DNA from: Bacillota bacterium | Lineage (GTDB): Bacteria > Bacillota > Bacilli > Lactobacillales > Aerococcaceae | DNA: 18,880 bases | Direction of reading: 5' to 3' | Assembly (NCBI GenBank): GCA_023442905.1 | Contig: JAEZWY010000110.1 | Location: forward strand, 1 to 18,880 | Part shown: positions 7,428-14,715 of the stretch, in pieces | Layout: every line of letters starts with the position of its first letter | Position numbering within the stretch: the stretch's first letter is position 1 | Made by a program: the position numbers and the translations under genes | Notes under the pieces: model-generated | Database searches by the model: none | What the model was told of the DNA's origin: nothing | Seen by the model: the letters and a program-made list of their open reading frames with translations, nothing else

Positions 7428-8645
7428 ATGTATAAAGATATTGATGTACCACAAAGAACGATTATGACCCCAGGACCGGTGGAATCTCACCCTAAAGTTC
7501 TACGCGCTATGTCAAACACTATTTTAGGTCAGTTTGATCCAGCCTTTTTACGCATCATGAATGAAGTAAAAGAAATGATTAAAGTGCCATTTGGTACTAA
7601 AAATGAACAAGCATTTGCGATTGATGGAACATCTCGTTCAGGTATTGAAGCAGCTATGATTGCTTTGGTACAACCAGGAGATAAAGTTTTAATTCCAGCT
7701 TACGGTCGTTTTGCATATTTATTAGCTGAAATTGCAGAACGTGCAAAAGCAGAAGTTATTCTATACGAAAAAGACTGGGATAGTCCTTTTGACCAAGATG
7801 ATGTGATTGCAAAAATTAAGGAAGAAAACCCTAAAGTTGTTGCAATGATTCATGGTGAAACGGCTAATGGTCAAATCCAAGCAATCGATAAAATTGGTGC
7901 TTATTGTCAAGCAAATGACCATTTATTCTTAGTAGACATGGTTGCTACATACGGTGGTGTACCAATCGAGGTAGATGCATGGGGTGTTGATATTGCTATT
8001 GCTGGTTCACAAAAATGTGTGAGCGTACCATCAGGTATGTCTTTAATCACTTTCAATGAGCGTACACAAAAATTGATTGATGCACGCTACCAAAAAGAAT
8101 TGGGTCTAAGTACCGAAGACCGTAATCCTGACCATATCCAATCAAACTACTTAGATTTAAGCCAATTAATCAACTATTGGAATGATAACCGTATCAACCA
8201 TCATACGGAAGCAACAACTTTAATTTATGGTATGCACACAGGCTTACGCTTAATTCTTGAAGAAGGTATTGAGAATGTGTACGCGCGTCATGAGTTAAAT
8301 AATCAAGCGATTATTGCTGGAATCAAAGCTATGGGACTTGAGATTTACGGTGATGAGGCGACTAAAATGGCAACAGTCACACCAATCTTAGTACCAGAAG
8401 GCGTTGACCCTGATGCAGTGAAAGACTTCTTATTGGATCAATTCGGTGTTGAAATCGCTGGTTCATTCGGACGATTAATTGGCAAAATCTGGCGTTTTGG
8501 TAATATGGGTTACTCAAGTCGTCGTGAGAATGTTTTACATGTATTAGGTGCTTTTGAAGCAGCCTTGTTATACCATGGCGCTAAAATTGAACCAGGTAAA
8601 GGTATTCAAGCTGCTCTAGAAGTGTATGCTAAAGCAAACCAATAA
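7428..8645 (+). CDS. pucG: (S)-ureidoglycine-glyoxylate aminotransferase (class V, PLP)
   Basis: PucG is a PLP aminotransferase that moves the amino group of (S)-ureidoglycine to glyoxylate, giving oxalurate and glycine. The 405-residue protein has class V aminotransferase features: the N-terminal MTPGPVESHP, GQFDPAF, IDGTSRSGIEAAM at the cofactor-binding region, LVDMVATYGG with the PLP-ring Asp, and GSQKCVSVPSGM with Lys196 as the Schiff-base lysine (Lys198 in B. subtilis PucG by memory). I chose ATG 7428 because GGGAGG (7415-7420) precedes it at the right distance and family homology begins there; an in-frame GTG at 7386 has no RBS. Sequence alone cannot exclude alanine- or serine-glyoxylate aminotransferase, but its place beside pucR and the all genes favours the purine role. 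It appears to be its own unit with a hairpin after it. Confidence 0.87.
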   Translation: MYKDIDVPQRTIMTPGPVESHPKVLRAMSNTILGQFDPAFLRIMNEVKEMIKVPFGTKNEQAFAIDGTSRSGIEAAMIALVQPGDKVLIPAYGRFAYLLAEIAERAKAEVILYEKDWDSPFDQDDVIAKIKEENPKVVAMIHGETANGQIQAIDKIGAYCQANDHLFLVDMVATYGGVPIEVDAWGVDIAIAGSQKCVSVPSGMSLITFNERTQKLIDARYQKELGLSTEDRNPDHIQSNYLDLSQLINYWNDNRINHHTEATTLIYGMHTGLRLILEEGIENVYARHELNNQAIIAGIKAMGLEIYGDEATKMATVTPILVPEGVDPDAVKDFLLDQFGVEIAGSFGRLIGKIWRFGNMGYSSRRENVLHVLGAFEAALLYHGAKIEPGKGIQAALEVYAKANQ

Positions 8646-8662
8646 GATAATATAAGTGACTT

Positions 8663-8710
8663 GCTTGGTGTGAATGTTAAAACATTTACATCAAGCTATT
8701 TTCAATTTTT
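8663..8710 (+). terminator. Probable terminator after pucG
   Basis: A 16-bp stem (8663-8678 with 8681-8696) contains two G-U pairs, and a tight A-rich loop closes it. A U-rich tail (TATTTTCAATTTTT) follows. The tail is interrupted, so some read-through into allC is likely. Confidence 0.6.
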
Positions 8711-8750
8711 GCCTATTTTAAACAAAATGAGCAAGGATACTGTCATATCA

Positions 8751-8756
8751 TACAAT
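8751..8756 (+). promoter_or_regulatory. Probable -10 hexamer of the allC promoter
   Basis: TACAAT (five of six to consensus) lies six bases before the cre-like site and 59 before the allC start. The -35 region is poor (TGAGCA at 8728-8733, 17-base spacer). Confidence 0.35.
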
Positions 8757-8761
8757 GTCTG

Positions 8762-8775
8762 TGAAAGCGTTTTTA
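8762..8775. promoter_or_regulatory. cre-like site (CcpA) upstream of allC
   Basis: TGAAAGCGTTTTTA matches TGWAANCGNTNWCA except at one position (T for C near the end). It would overlap the transcription start set by the -10 at 8751, as expected for repression. It lies upstream of the RBS, which argues against coding use of this stretch. Confidence 0.5.
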
Positions 8776-8814
8776 TGTATGATATACAATACAAGTGAAT
8801 TTAGGAGGGATTTT

Positions 8815-10038
8815 GTGATTAAGATTGAACCACAGACCATAGATGAATTAATGGATTGGATTTCTAGTATTTCTGATGCAGAGGGTCCAGGAACAACTCG
8901 TTTGCTGTACTCACCTTCGTGGATCAAAGCTCAGCATGCCTTAAAAGCTAAATTTGAAGCGTTAGGTATGACGACAGAATTTGATGCAGTCGGGAATTTA
9001 TACGCAACCATCGAAGGGACGGAAACGCCGGATGAAATAATAGCCACAGGTTCTCATGTGGATACAGTTGTCAAAGGCGGACGGTTAGATGGGCAATTGG
9101 GGATTATGTCTTCTTATATGGCGATTAAAGCCTTATTAGAGACCGAAGGAAAACCAAAAAAATCGTTACAAATTATCTCTATGGCTGAAGAAGAAGGCTC
9201 TCGTTTTCCATACGCTTTCTGGGGATCAAAGAATATCTTTGGCTTAGCTGACCGAGTAGATGTGGAAGAAATTGCAGATGGAGAAGGTGTGAAATTTGTA
9301 GATGCTATGCACGATGCAGGTTTTGACTTCCAAGATAAACCGACCCATAACAAATTATCTGCTTTTATCGAATTACATATTGAGCAAGGAAACTTCTTAG
9401 AACAAACAAAGAAACAAGTCGGCGTAGTAAATGCTATTGTCGGACAAAAGCGCTACACTATCACACTTAAAGGTGAAGCTAACCATGCTGGTACAACTTT
9501 GATGGAATATCGCAAAGATACTGTTGAAGCAGCCTCACGAATGATTGTCCAAGCGATTGATAAGGCAAAGGCAGAAGGAAATCCATTAGTTTTAACCTTT
9601 GGCCGTGTTGAGCCTAAACCAAATACAGTTAACGTAGTGCCAGGTGAAACTTTATTCTCGATGGACTGTCGCCATACGGATGCAAGTATTTTAGATCGTT
9701 TTACAAAAGAAATAGAAAATGATATGAAACAAATTGCTTCTGATATGGGTATTGAGATTACAATCGATAATTGGATGGACGAAAAACCAGTTCCAATGGA
9801 CGCACATATTATTGATACGATTGAAGCTGTATGTAAAGATAATGACTTGAATTATCAAGTAATGCATTCAGGTGCTGGTCACGATTCACAAATATTTGCA
9901 GCTCATGTTCCAACAGGTATGATATTTGTGCCTTCAATTAAAGGTATTTCTCACAATCCAGCAGAACATACAGAGGCGGTTGATATTGTTCAAGGTATTG
10001 AAGCGTTAGGTGAAACTTTACGTCGATTAGCTTATTAG
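8815..10038 (+). CDS. allC: Allantoate amidohydrolase (M20 family)
   Basis: AllC hydrolyses allantoate to (S)-ureidoglycine, CO2 and ammonia in the cytoplasm with two metal ions. The 407-residue protein has the M20 hydantoinase/carbamoylase pattern: metal ligands His81 (GSHVDT), Asp92 (GGRLDGQLG), Glu127 (EEEGSRFP), His188 (IELHIEQG) and His385 (HNPAEHTE), plus GAGHDSQ near residue 355. The dimerisation lid begins after about residue 200. I placed the start at GTG 8815, since AGGAGGG (8803-8809) sits just before it and homology begins here. An in-frame ATG at 8755 would add 20 residues of cysteine-containing sequence running through the cre-like site. N-carbamoyl-L-amino acid hydrolase is the alternative within the family, but context favours allantoate. 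Confidence 0.92.
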   Translation: MIKIEPQTIDELMDWISSISDAEGPGTTRLLYSPSWIKAQHALKAKFEALGMTTEFDAVGNLYATIEGTETPDEIIATGSHVDTVVKGGRLDGQLGIMSSYMAIKALLETEGKPKKSLQIISMAEEEGSRFPYAFWGSKNIFGLADRVDVEEIADGEGVKFVDAMHDAGFDFQDKPTHNKLSAFIELHIEQGNFLEQTKKQVGVVNAIVGQKRYTITLKGEANHAGTTLMEYRKDTVEAASRMIVQAIDKAKAEGNPLVLTFGRVEPKPNTVNVVPGETLFSMDCRHTDASILDRFTKEIENDMKQIASDMGIEITIDNWMDEKPVPMDAHIIDTIEAVCKDNDLNYQVMHSGAGHDSQIFAAHVPTGMIFVPSIKGISHNPAEHTEAVDIVQGIEALGETLRRLAY

Positions 10039-10148
10039 GATGAAAAATTGGCTCTTTTAGGAGCTACTTGACCTAATATTGCAGAGGGAAGTTTGTTGAT
10101 TACTTATTTAGTTAGTATTTATTGAAATATCATTGCACTTTGACATGT

Positions 10149-10193
10149 GACGTTTATGACTGATTTTTAAAATCGGTCATAAACGTCTTTTTT
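10149..10193 (+). terminator. Strong terminator after allC
   Basis: A 12-bp perfect stem, GACGTTTATGAC (10149-10160) with GTCATAAACGTC (10176-10187), continues inward through GATT/AATC pairs and is followed by six T's. It closes the allC unit about 110 bases after its stop. Confidence 0.92.
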
Positions 10194-10241
10194 ACTTTTT
10201 GAAATCGAATTGGTTCTTTTTAACAAGGCTTAAAAAAGACT

Positions 10242-10258
10242 TTGGTCAGAGTGGACAA
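10242..10258. promoter_or_regulatory. 17-bp dyad upstream of permease gene, putative PucR operator
   Basis: TTGGTCAGAGTGGACAA fits TTGNNCA-N3-TGNNCAA, the same dyad as at 3361-3377. It lies about 30 bases upstream of the proposed -35, a suitable place for an activator. The 349-base gap between allC and the permease gene holds this dyad, a terminator, a cre-like site and a promoter; nothing else is visible there. Confidence 0.45.
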
Positions 10259-10270
10259 TGGAAAAATTAC

Positions 10271-10284
10271 AGAAAACGTTTACA
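10271..10284. promoter_or_regulatory. cre-like site (CcpA) upstream of permease gene
   Basis: AGAAAACGTTTACA matches TGWAANCGNTNWCA at every position but the first. It lies directly before the proposed -35. Confidence 0.55.
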
Positions 10285-10286
10285 AT

Positions 10287-10315
10287 TTGTATTAGTTATA
10301 AAAGACTATTGTAAT
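10287..10315 (+). promoter_or_regulatory. Probable pucI-allB promoter
   Basis: A -35 TTGTAT (10287-10292) and -10 TGTAAT (10310-10315) are separated by 17 bases. It lies between the cre-like site and the permease start, leaving a leader of about 65 bases. Confidence 0.4.
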
Positions 10316-10387
10316 TATGAATTTATTGGTAGAATAAATACCATAATTTTAGCAGATTTTAATAAATGAATAGTAGGAGGGACTTAT

Positions 10388-11881
10388 TTGGAAGAGAAAA
10401 TTTACCACATAAGTGAAGACCAGTTACAACATTATCGACAGCGTGGTTACAAGAATGAAGATATCTTACCCAAACCGGCTGAAGATCGACATATGACCGC
10501 CATGAACTATTTCACCTTATGGATGGGGTCAATCCATAATATTCCCAACTATGCAGCAGTTGTAGGATTTTTAATGTTGGGTTTATCACCAGTTAATGTA
10601 ATGGTGGCTATAACTTTAGCAGGACTTGCTGTTTCCGTATTTATGATCTTTAATGGCCGTGCAGGCGCGAAGTTTGGCATCCCATTTGCAATGCATCTTC
10701 GCTCTACATATGGATCTAAAGGAGCCAAGCTCCCAGGATTCTTACGTGGGGTAGTTGCAGCGATTGCTTGGTTCGGTGTCCAAACGTATACTGGTGCGGC
10801 AGCATTAACGATTCTTATTTCTAAATTGTGGCCTGCTTACCTTGCGATTGGTGGCGGTGGCGAAATATTAGGCATTACAATTCCAGAATTAATTTCATTT
10901 GTGATTTTCTGGATTGCCAATATGGCTATTGGTTTTGGTGGTGGCGGTATCTTAAATAAATTTACTGCTGTACTAAGCCCAATCATTTATTTAGTGTTTG
11001 GTGGTATGACAATATGGGCAATCAAAGTAGGTGGTGGTATTAGTAATATTCTCCAATATAATATGGCATCGGATGTTTCTATTAACCCTATTTTTGCTTA
11101 CTTAGCTATTATTGCGTCTGTATTGTCGGTTTGGGCAGCACCAGGTGTAAGTGTGAGTGACTTTACTCAAAATGCACGATCACAAAAAGACCAGACTCAA
11201 GGACAAGTAGCATCTTTATTGGTCGGATATCTTATCTTTGCCTTTATGGCAGTAATGATTATCATTGGTGGAACAATCCATTTCGGCGCACCTACTTCTG
11301 GTAATGGGGTGCTAGACTTTATCAACCAATGGGATTCGATTCCAGCAATCGTTGTTGCGACATTAGTATTTTTAATGACAACAATTTCTACGAATGCTAC
11401 CGGGAATATAATCCCAGCTGCTTATCAATTGGCTGCACTATTTCCAAAGCAAATTGATTACCGTAAAGGTGTAATGATAGCAGGGGTTATTTCCTTCCTA
11501 ATTATGCCATGGAACTTCATGTCTAATGGTGGTGGTATTCTAGTATTCCTAAATGCTATTGGATCACTTCTAGGACCTGTAGCTGGTGTAATGATTGCGC
11601 ATTATTACTTTGTTAATAAACAAGAAATCGACCTTGATCAATTATATTTTGATACAAGCGGCAAAGAGCCTACACAAAATATTTATACAGGTATAAATAA
11701 ACAGGCTTATGTTGCTACAATTATAGGATTAGTCCTTTCTATGATTGGTCAATTTGTTCCAGCTCTATCCGTATTATCTGATATGGCTTGGATCACCGGA
11801 TTTATTTCTGCTTTTGTCATTTATTACTTGTTGATCCATTTCTCCACGGATGAATCAACAATTGGTATTGAAAACGAATAA
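10388..11881 (+). CDS. pucI: NCS1 family allantoin permease
   Basis: A 497-residue membrane transporter of the nucleobase:cation symporter-1 family, about 12 hydrophobic segments. It presumably imports allantoin with a cation, as do B. subtilis PucI and E. coli AllP (YbbW). Family features are the cytoplasmic N-terminus with ILPKPAEDRHMTAMNYFTLW, the first-helix region WMGSIHNIPNYA, the conserved NGRAGAKFGIPF...LRSTYG loop, and AIAWFGVQTYTGA in the third segment. The start is TTG 10388, with RBS GGAGGG at 10376-10381; no better start lies nearby. allB follows after 16 bases with its own strong RBS, so importer and first enzyme share a transcript. Uracil, cytosine or hydantoin permeases belong to the same family, but pairing with allB makes allantoin the best reading. 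Confidence 0.9.
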   Translation: MEEKIYHISEDQLQHYRQRGYKNEDILPKPAEDRHMTAMNYFTLWMGSIHNIPNYAAVVGFLMLGLSPVNVMVAITLAGLAVSVFMIFNGRAGAKFGIPFAMHLRSTYGSKGAKLPGFLRGVVAAIAWFGVQTYTGAAALTILISKLWPAYLAIGGGGEILGITIPELISFVIFWIANMAIGFGGGGILNKFTAVLSPIIYLVFGGMTIWAIKVGGGISNILQYNMASDVSINPIFAYLAIIASVLSVWAAPGVSVSDFTQNARSQKDQTQGQVASLLVGYLIFAFMAVMIIIGGTIHFGAPTSGNGVLDFINQWDSIPAIVVATLVFLMTTISTNATGNIIPAAYQLAALFPKQIDYRKGVMIAGVISFLIMPWNFMSNGGGILVFLNAIGSLLGPVAGVMIAHYYFVNKQEIDLDQLYFDTSGKEPTQNIYTGINKQAYVATIIGLVLSMIGQFVPALSVLSDMAWITGFISAFVIYYLLIHFSTDESTIGIENE

Positions 11882-11897
11882 TTAAGGAGGATGTTTC

Positions 11898-13265
11898 ATG
11901 CAATTTGATTTAGTGATCAAAAATGGTTTAGTCATCTTAGATGGTGGCGAGACGAAAACGGATATTGCAATTCAAGATGGTGTAATTGCGGGTATCGGTA
12001 CAGGATTTGAGGGTAAAAAAGAGATTGATGCTGAAGGTTTAATTGTCAGTCCAGGAATGATTGATGCACACGTGCATATTACCGAACCAGGCGGTGGCTA
12101 CCGTGATTCATGGGAAGGTTATGTAACAGGTACATCGGCTGCAGCTAAAGGTGGGGTAACTTCATTTTTAGAAATGCCTTTAAACCAAGTACCTGCAACT
12201 ACTTCTGGTGAAACCTTAAACATTAAATATGAAGCAGGACAAGGTGAACTAAAAGCTGACGTCTTCTCATATGGTGGTTTAGTACCTTACAACCTGGAAA
12301 ATGGTGGTATTCAAGAACAAGCTGAGGGTGGCGTTATTGCTTATAAAGCCTTCATGTCTACATGTGGTGACCGTTCAATTGATGGTGACTTTATGAACGT
12401 AGATGATTATTCTTTATATGAAGGAATGAAACAAGTAGCAAAAACAGGTAAAATATTATCAATCCATGCGGAGAATGCTGCTGTTACTGATCGCTTAGGC
12501 GAAATTGCTTATCAAAATGGCGAAACAACGCTAAAAGCATATGTGGAGTCTCGTCCTGTCTTTACAGAAGTTGAGCCGATTAAAAAAGCTATTTTATTCG
12601 CTAAAGAAACAGGCTGCCGTATCCATATCGTTCACGTAGCGTGTGTGGAAGGTGTTGAAGCTATCACAGAAGCTCGTGAAGCTGGAGTAGATGTAACATG
12701 TGAAACTTGTACGCATTACCTATACTTCGAAACAGATGAATTAGATGCAATTGGACCAGTTGTAAAATGTTCACCACCAATCCGTGATAAAGCACAACAA
12801 GATGGTTTATGGGAGAAAGTTTTCAACGGTGATATTAGATTTGTCACTTCAGACCACTCACCATGTACACCAGACTTGAAAGATAAAGAAAATGCCTTTG
12901 ACGCTTGGGGTGGTATCTCAGGTGTACAAAACAACGTGGACGTTTTATTTGATGAAGCAGTACAAAAACGAGGCATGTCATTAACACAATTTGCACAAAT
13001 TATTGCAGGTAATGTTGCTGACTTATTCGATATTCAAAATAAAGGTCGTATTCAAGTTGGTAAAGATGCCGATATCGTTTTAATTAAACCGGATGCAACT
13101 TATACTTTACAAGCTGAAGACTTAGAATATCGTAACAAAATCAGTCCTTATATCGGACGAGAAATTGGTGCTCAAGTGGATACAACAATCTTACGTGGCC
13201 AAGTAACTTATTCTAAAGAAGCTGGTGTTGCATCAGACTTTATTGGTGAATTTGTTAAAATGTAA
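11898..13265 (+). CDS. allB: Allantoinase
   Basis: AllB opens the hydantoin ring of allantoin to give allantoate. It is a cyclic amidohydrolase of the urease-related superfamily with two metal ions bridged by a carboxylated lysine. In the 455-residue protein the ligands are His58 and His60 (DAHVHITEPG), Lys150 (IAYKAFMST), His190 (SIHAENA), His246 (HIVHVAC) and Asp319 (TSDHSPC). The spacing from Lys150 onward (40, 56 and 73 residues) equals that of E. coli AllB (K146, H186, H242, D315), which supports allantoinase over dihydropyrimidinase or dihydroorotase. AAGGAGG (11883-11889) precedes ATG 11898. It is the second gene of the permease operon and is followed by a terminator. Confidence 0.95.
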   Translation: MQFDLVIKNGLVILDGGETKTDIAIQDGVIAGIGTGFEGKKEIDAEGLIVSPGMIDAHVHITEPGGGYRDSWEGYVTGTSAAAKGGVTSFLEMPLNQVPATTSGETLNIKYEAGQGELKADVFSYGGLVPYNLENGGIQEQAEGGVIAYKAFMSTCGDRSIDGDFMNVDDYSLYEGMKQVAKTGKILSIHAENAAVTDRLGEIAYQNGETTLKAYVESRPVFTEVEPIKKAILFAKETGCRIHIVHVACVEGVEAITEAREAGVDVTCETCTHYLYFETDELDAIGPVVKCSPPIRDKAQQDGLWEKVFNGDIRFVTSDHSPCTPDLKDKENAFDAWGGISGVQNNVDVLFDEAVQKRGMSLTQFAQIIAGNVADLFDIQNKGRIQVGKDADIVLIKPDATYTLQAEDLEYRNKISPYIGREIGAQVDTTILRGQVTYSKEAGVASDFIGEFVKM

Positions 13266-13274
13266 TCGATATAC

Positions 13275-13315
13275 AAAAAGTCGTAGTTCTTCTAATCGAA
13301 GCCTGCGACTTTTTT
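13275..13315 (+). terminator. Terminator after allB
   Basis: AAAAAGTCGTAG (13275-13286) pairs with CTGCGACTTTTT (13303-13314) with one G-U pair, and the run of six T's forms the tail. The A-rich left arm could also serve the opposite strand. Confidence 0.85.
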
Positions 13316-13345
13316 GGCCTTATTGATAACGTTATTAAAATTATA

Positions 13346-13394
13346 AAAAGGATAATAGATGAAACGTCGATTGACTCATCTATTACCCTTTTTT
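13346..13394 (-). terminator. Terminator after the symporter pair (- strand), possibly bidirectional
   Basis: AAAAGGATAATAGATGA (13346-13362) pairs with the inverse at 13376-13392 with one A-C mismatch. T-runs lie on both sides, so it can stop the - strand symporter operon and back up the allB terminator. Confidence 0.85.
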
Positions 13395-13411
13395 CTTTCT
13401 ATGTATACTTA

Positions 13412-14668
13412 CTATTCAGCTTCAGCTGATACGGTCTTTTTATTATTGTAGACATCATGGTCTAGTGCGTTAACACTATTAGCTACCAACATCGAGACGA
13501 TAACATCGTTGTTTACATTCAAGAAGGTACGGAACATACCTGCAAACCAGTCAACACCAATAATTAGCGCAATAGATTCAACTGGTAGTCCAAGAGAAGT
13601 TGCCAAGAAAGTCGCAACAACTGCAGATCCACCTGGAACAGTAATTGTACCAAGAGTTAACATGACGGCTAAGAAAATACCTACTAATAGTTCGATAGCA
13701 GATAATTCAACACCCGATGCTTGTTGCATGAAAAGGATCATAATAACGTAAGACATTGCTGCACCGGCACTACCCATAGTCATCCCGACACTCATTGTAA
13801 AATTAGCGATGTCACGACGAACACCGAATTTTTCAATCGCATCTTTAAGGGCGGTCGGGAAGGCGATAGCAGAACTAGTTGTGGTTAGTGCGATAATAGA
13901 CATATCGAGGAATTTCTTTGGCATTTTTGCTGGGTTTACCTTACAGATAGCTGCTGTAATGAATACCATTAATACCATAACAATAGCAACACCGATAAAG
14001 AGAATACCTAGATATTTGATCATAGGGCCAATTACTGCCAAGCCGATTGTTCCAGCAACGTTAGCTAAAAGTGCGAAGATACCGATCGGTGCAATTTTCA
14101 TTACTGTTTGAATCACGTTTAAGGTGATGTTGTTAGTATGTTTGATAATATCTAGAACACTAGTATCTCCAGATTTTTTAATCCATTGGTTTAAACCGAT
14201 ACCAAACAAAACAGAGAAGACAATAATAGGAATCATATCTCCAGCAGCCATTGAGCTAAAAATATTTGTTGAAACAAAGTTGGTAATTGTTTCTTGGAAA
14301 CCAAGAGAAGCAGTATCTTCTGCTATGAAAGTTTCAGTAATTTGCATGCCTTCACCAGGGCGAACGATTGTTGCTAATACGAAGCCTAAACCAGAGGCAA
14401 TTAAAGTTGCGAAAATAATCCAGAAGAAGGTCATAGCACCGACTTTTAAACCTAATTGATTTTCATCGTTATTGCGAGCCATCTCACCAATAGCAGAAAT
14501 GACAGAGGTCATTACAAGTAGCACAACGGACATTTGAATCAAACGAATGAAAATATCGCCAATAAATTTTAAGTTACCCGCCCATTCCCCAACAATGGTA
14601 CCAAAGGCGATACCGACGACAACGGCGATAATAATCTGGACTGTAAGTGATAATTTAAATTTACTCAT
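13412..14668 (-). CDS. SDF (DAACS) family carboxylate/amino acid symporter, paralog 2
   Basis: A 418-residue membrane carrier of the glutamate/dicarboxylate:cation symporter family (GltP/DctA fold, eight helices and two re-entrant hairpins). Visible motifs are TTTSSAIAFPTAL (hairpin 1 serine-rich motif), VPGGSA (hairpin 2) and RTFLNVNND in the last helix (Arg380, Thr381, Asn384, Asp388). Two family positions differ. The seventh-helix NMDGT motif reads G-S-A-G-A (299-303), losing the ion-site Asn and Asp. The Asp that binds the substrate amino group in GltPh (D394) is Gly377. The loss of the amine-binding Asp argues against amino acids as substrate; a carboxylate without an amine, such as oxamate or a dicarboxylate, is possible. 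It follows its paralog by 47 bases on the same strand, so the two form an operon. The substrate is unknown. Confidence 0.82.
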   Translation of the reverse strand: MSKFKLSLTVQIIIAVVVGIAFGTIVGEWAGNLKFIGDIFIRLIQMSVVLLVMTSVISAIGEMARNNDENQLGLKVGAMTFFWIIFATLIASGLGFVLATIVRPGEGMQITETFIAEDTASLGFQETITNFVSTNIFSSMAAGDMIPIIVFSVLFGIGLNQWIKKSGDTSVLDIIKHTNNITLNVIQTVMKIAPIGIFALLANVAGTIGLAVIGPMIKYLGILFIGVAIVMVLMVFITAAICKVNPAKMPKKFLDMSIIALTTTSSAIAFPTALKDAIEKFGVRRDIANFTMSVGMTMGSAGAAMSYVIMILFMQQASGVELSAIELLVGIFLAVMLTLGTITVPGGSAVVATFLATSLGLPVESIALIIGVDWFAGMFRTFLNVNNDVIVSMLVANSVNALDHDVYNNKKTVSAEAE

Positions 14669-14715
14669 AAGAAATACCCCTATCTAAATAAAATTTTTAA
14701 AGTTGTTTTTATGAA

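Noticed and set aside
12716..12976. An 86-codon - strand frame inside allB
   Set aside because: It overlaps the metal-binding Asp319 region of allB, which is clearly coding on the + strand.
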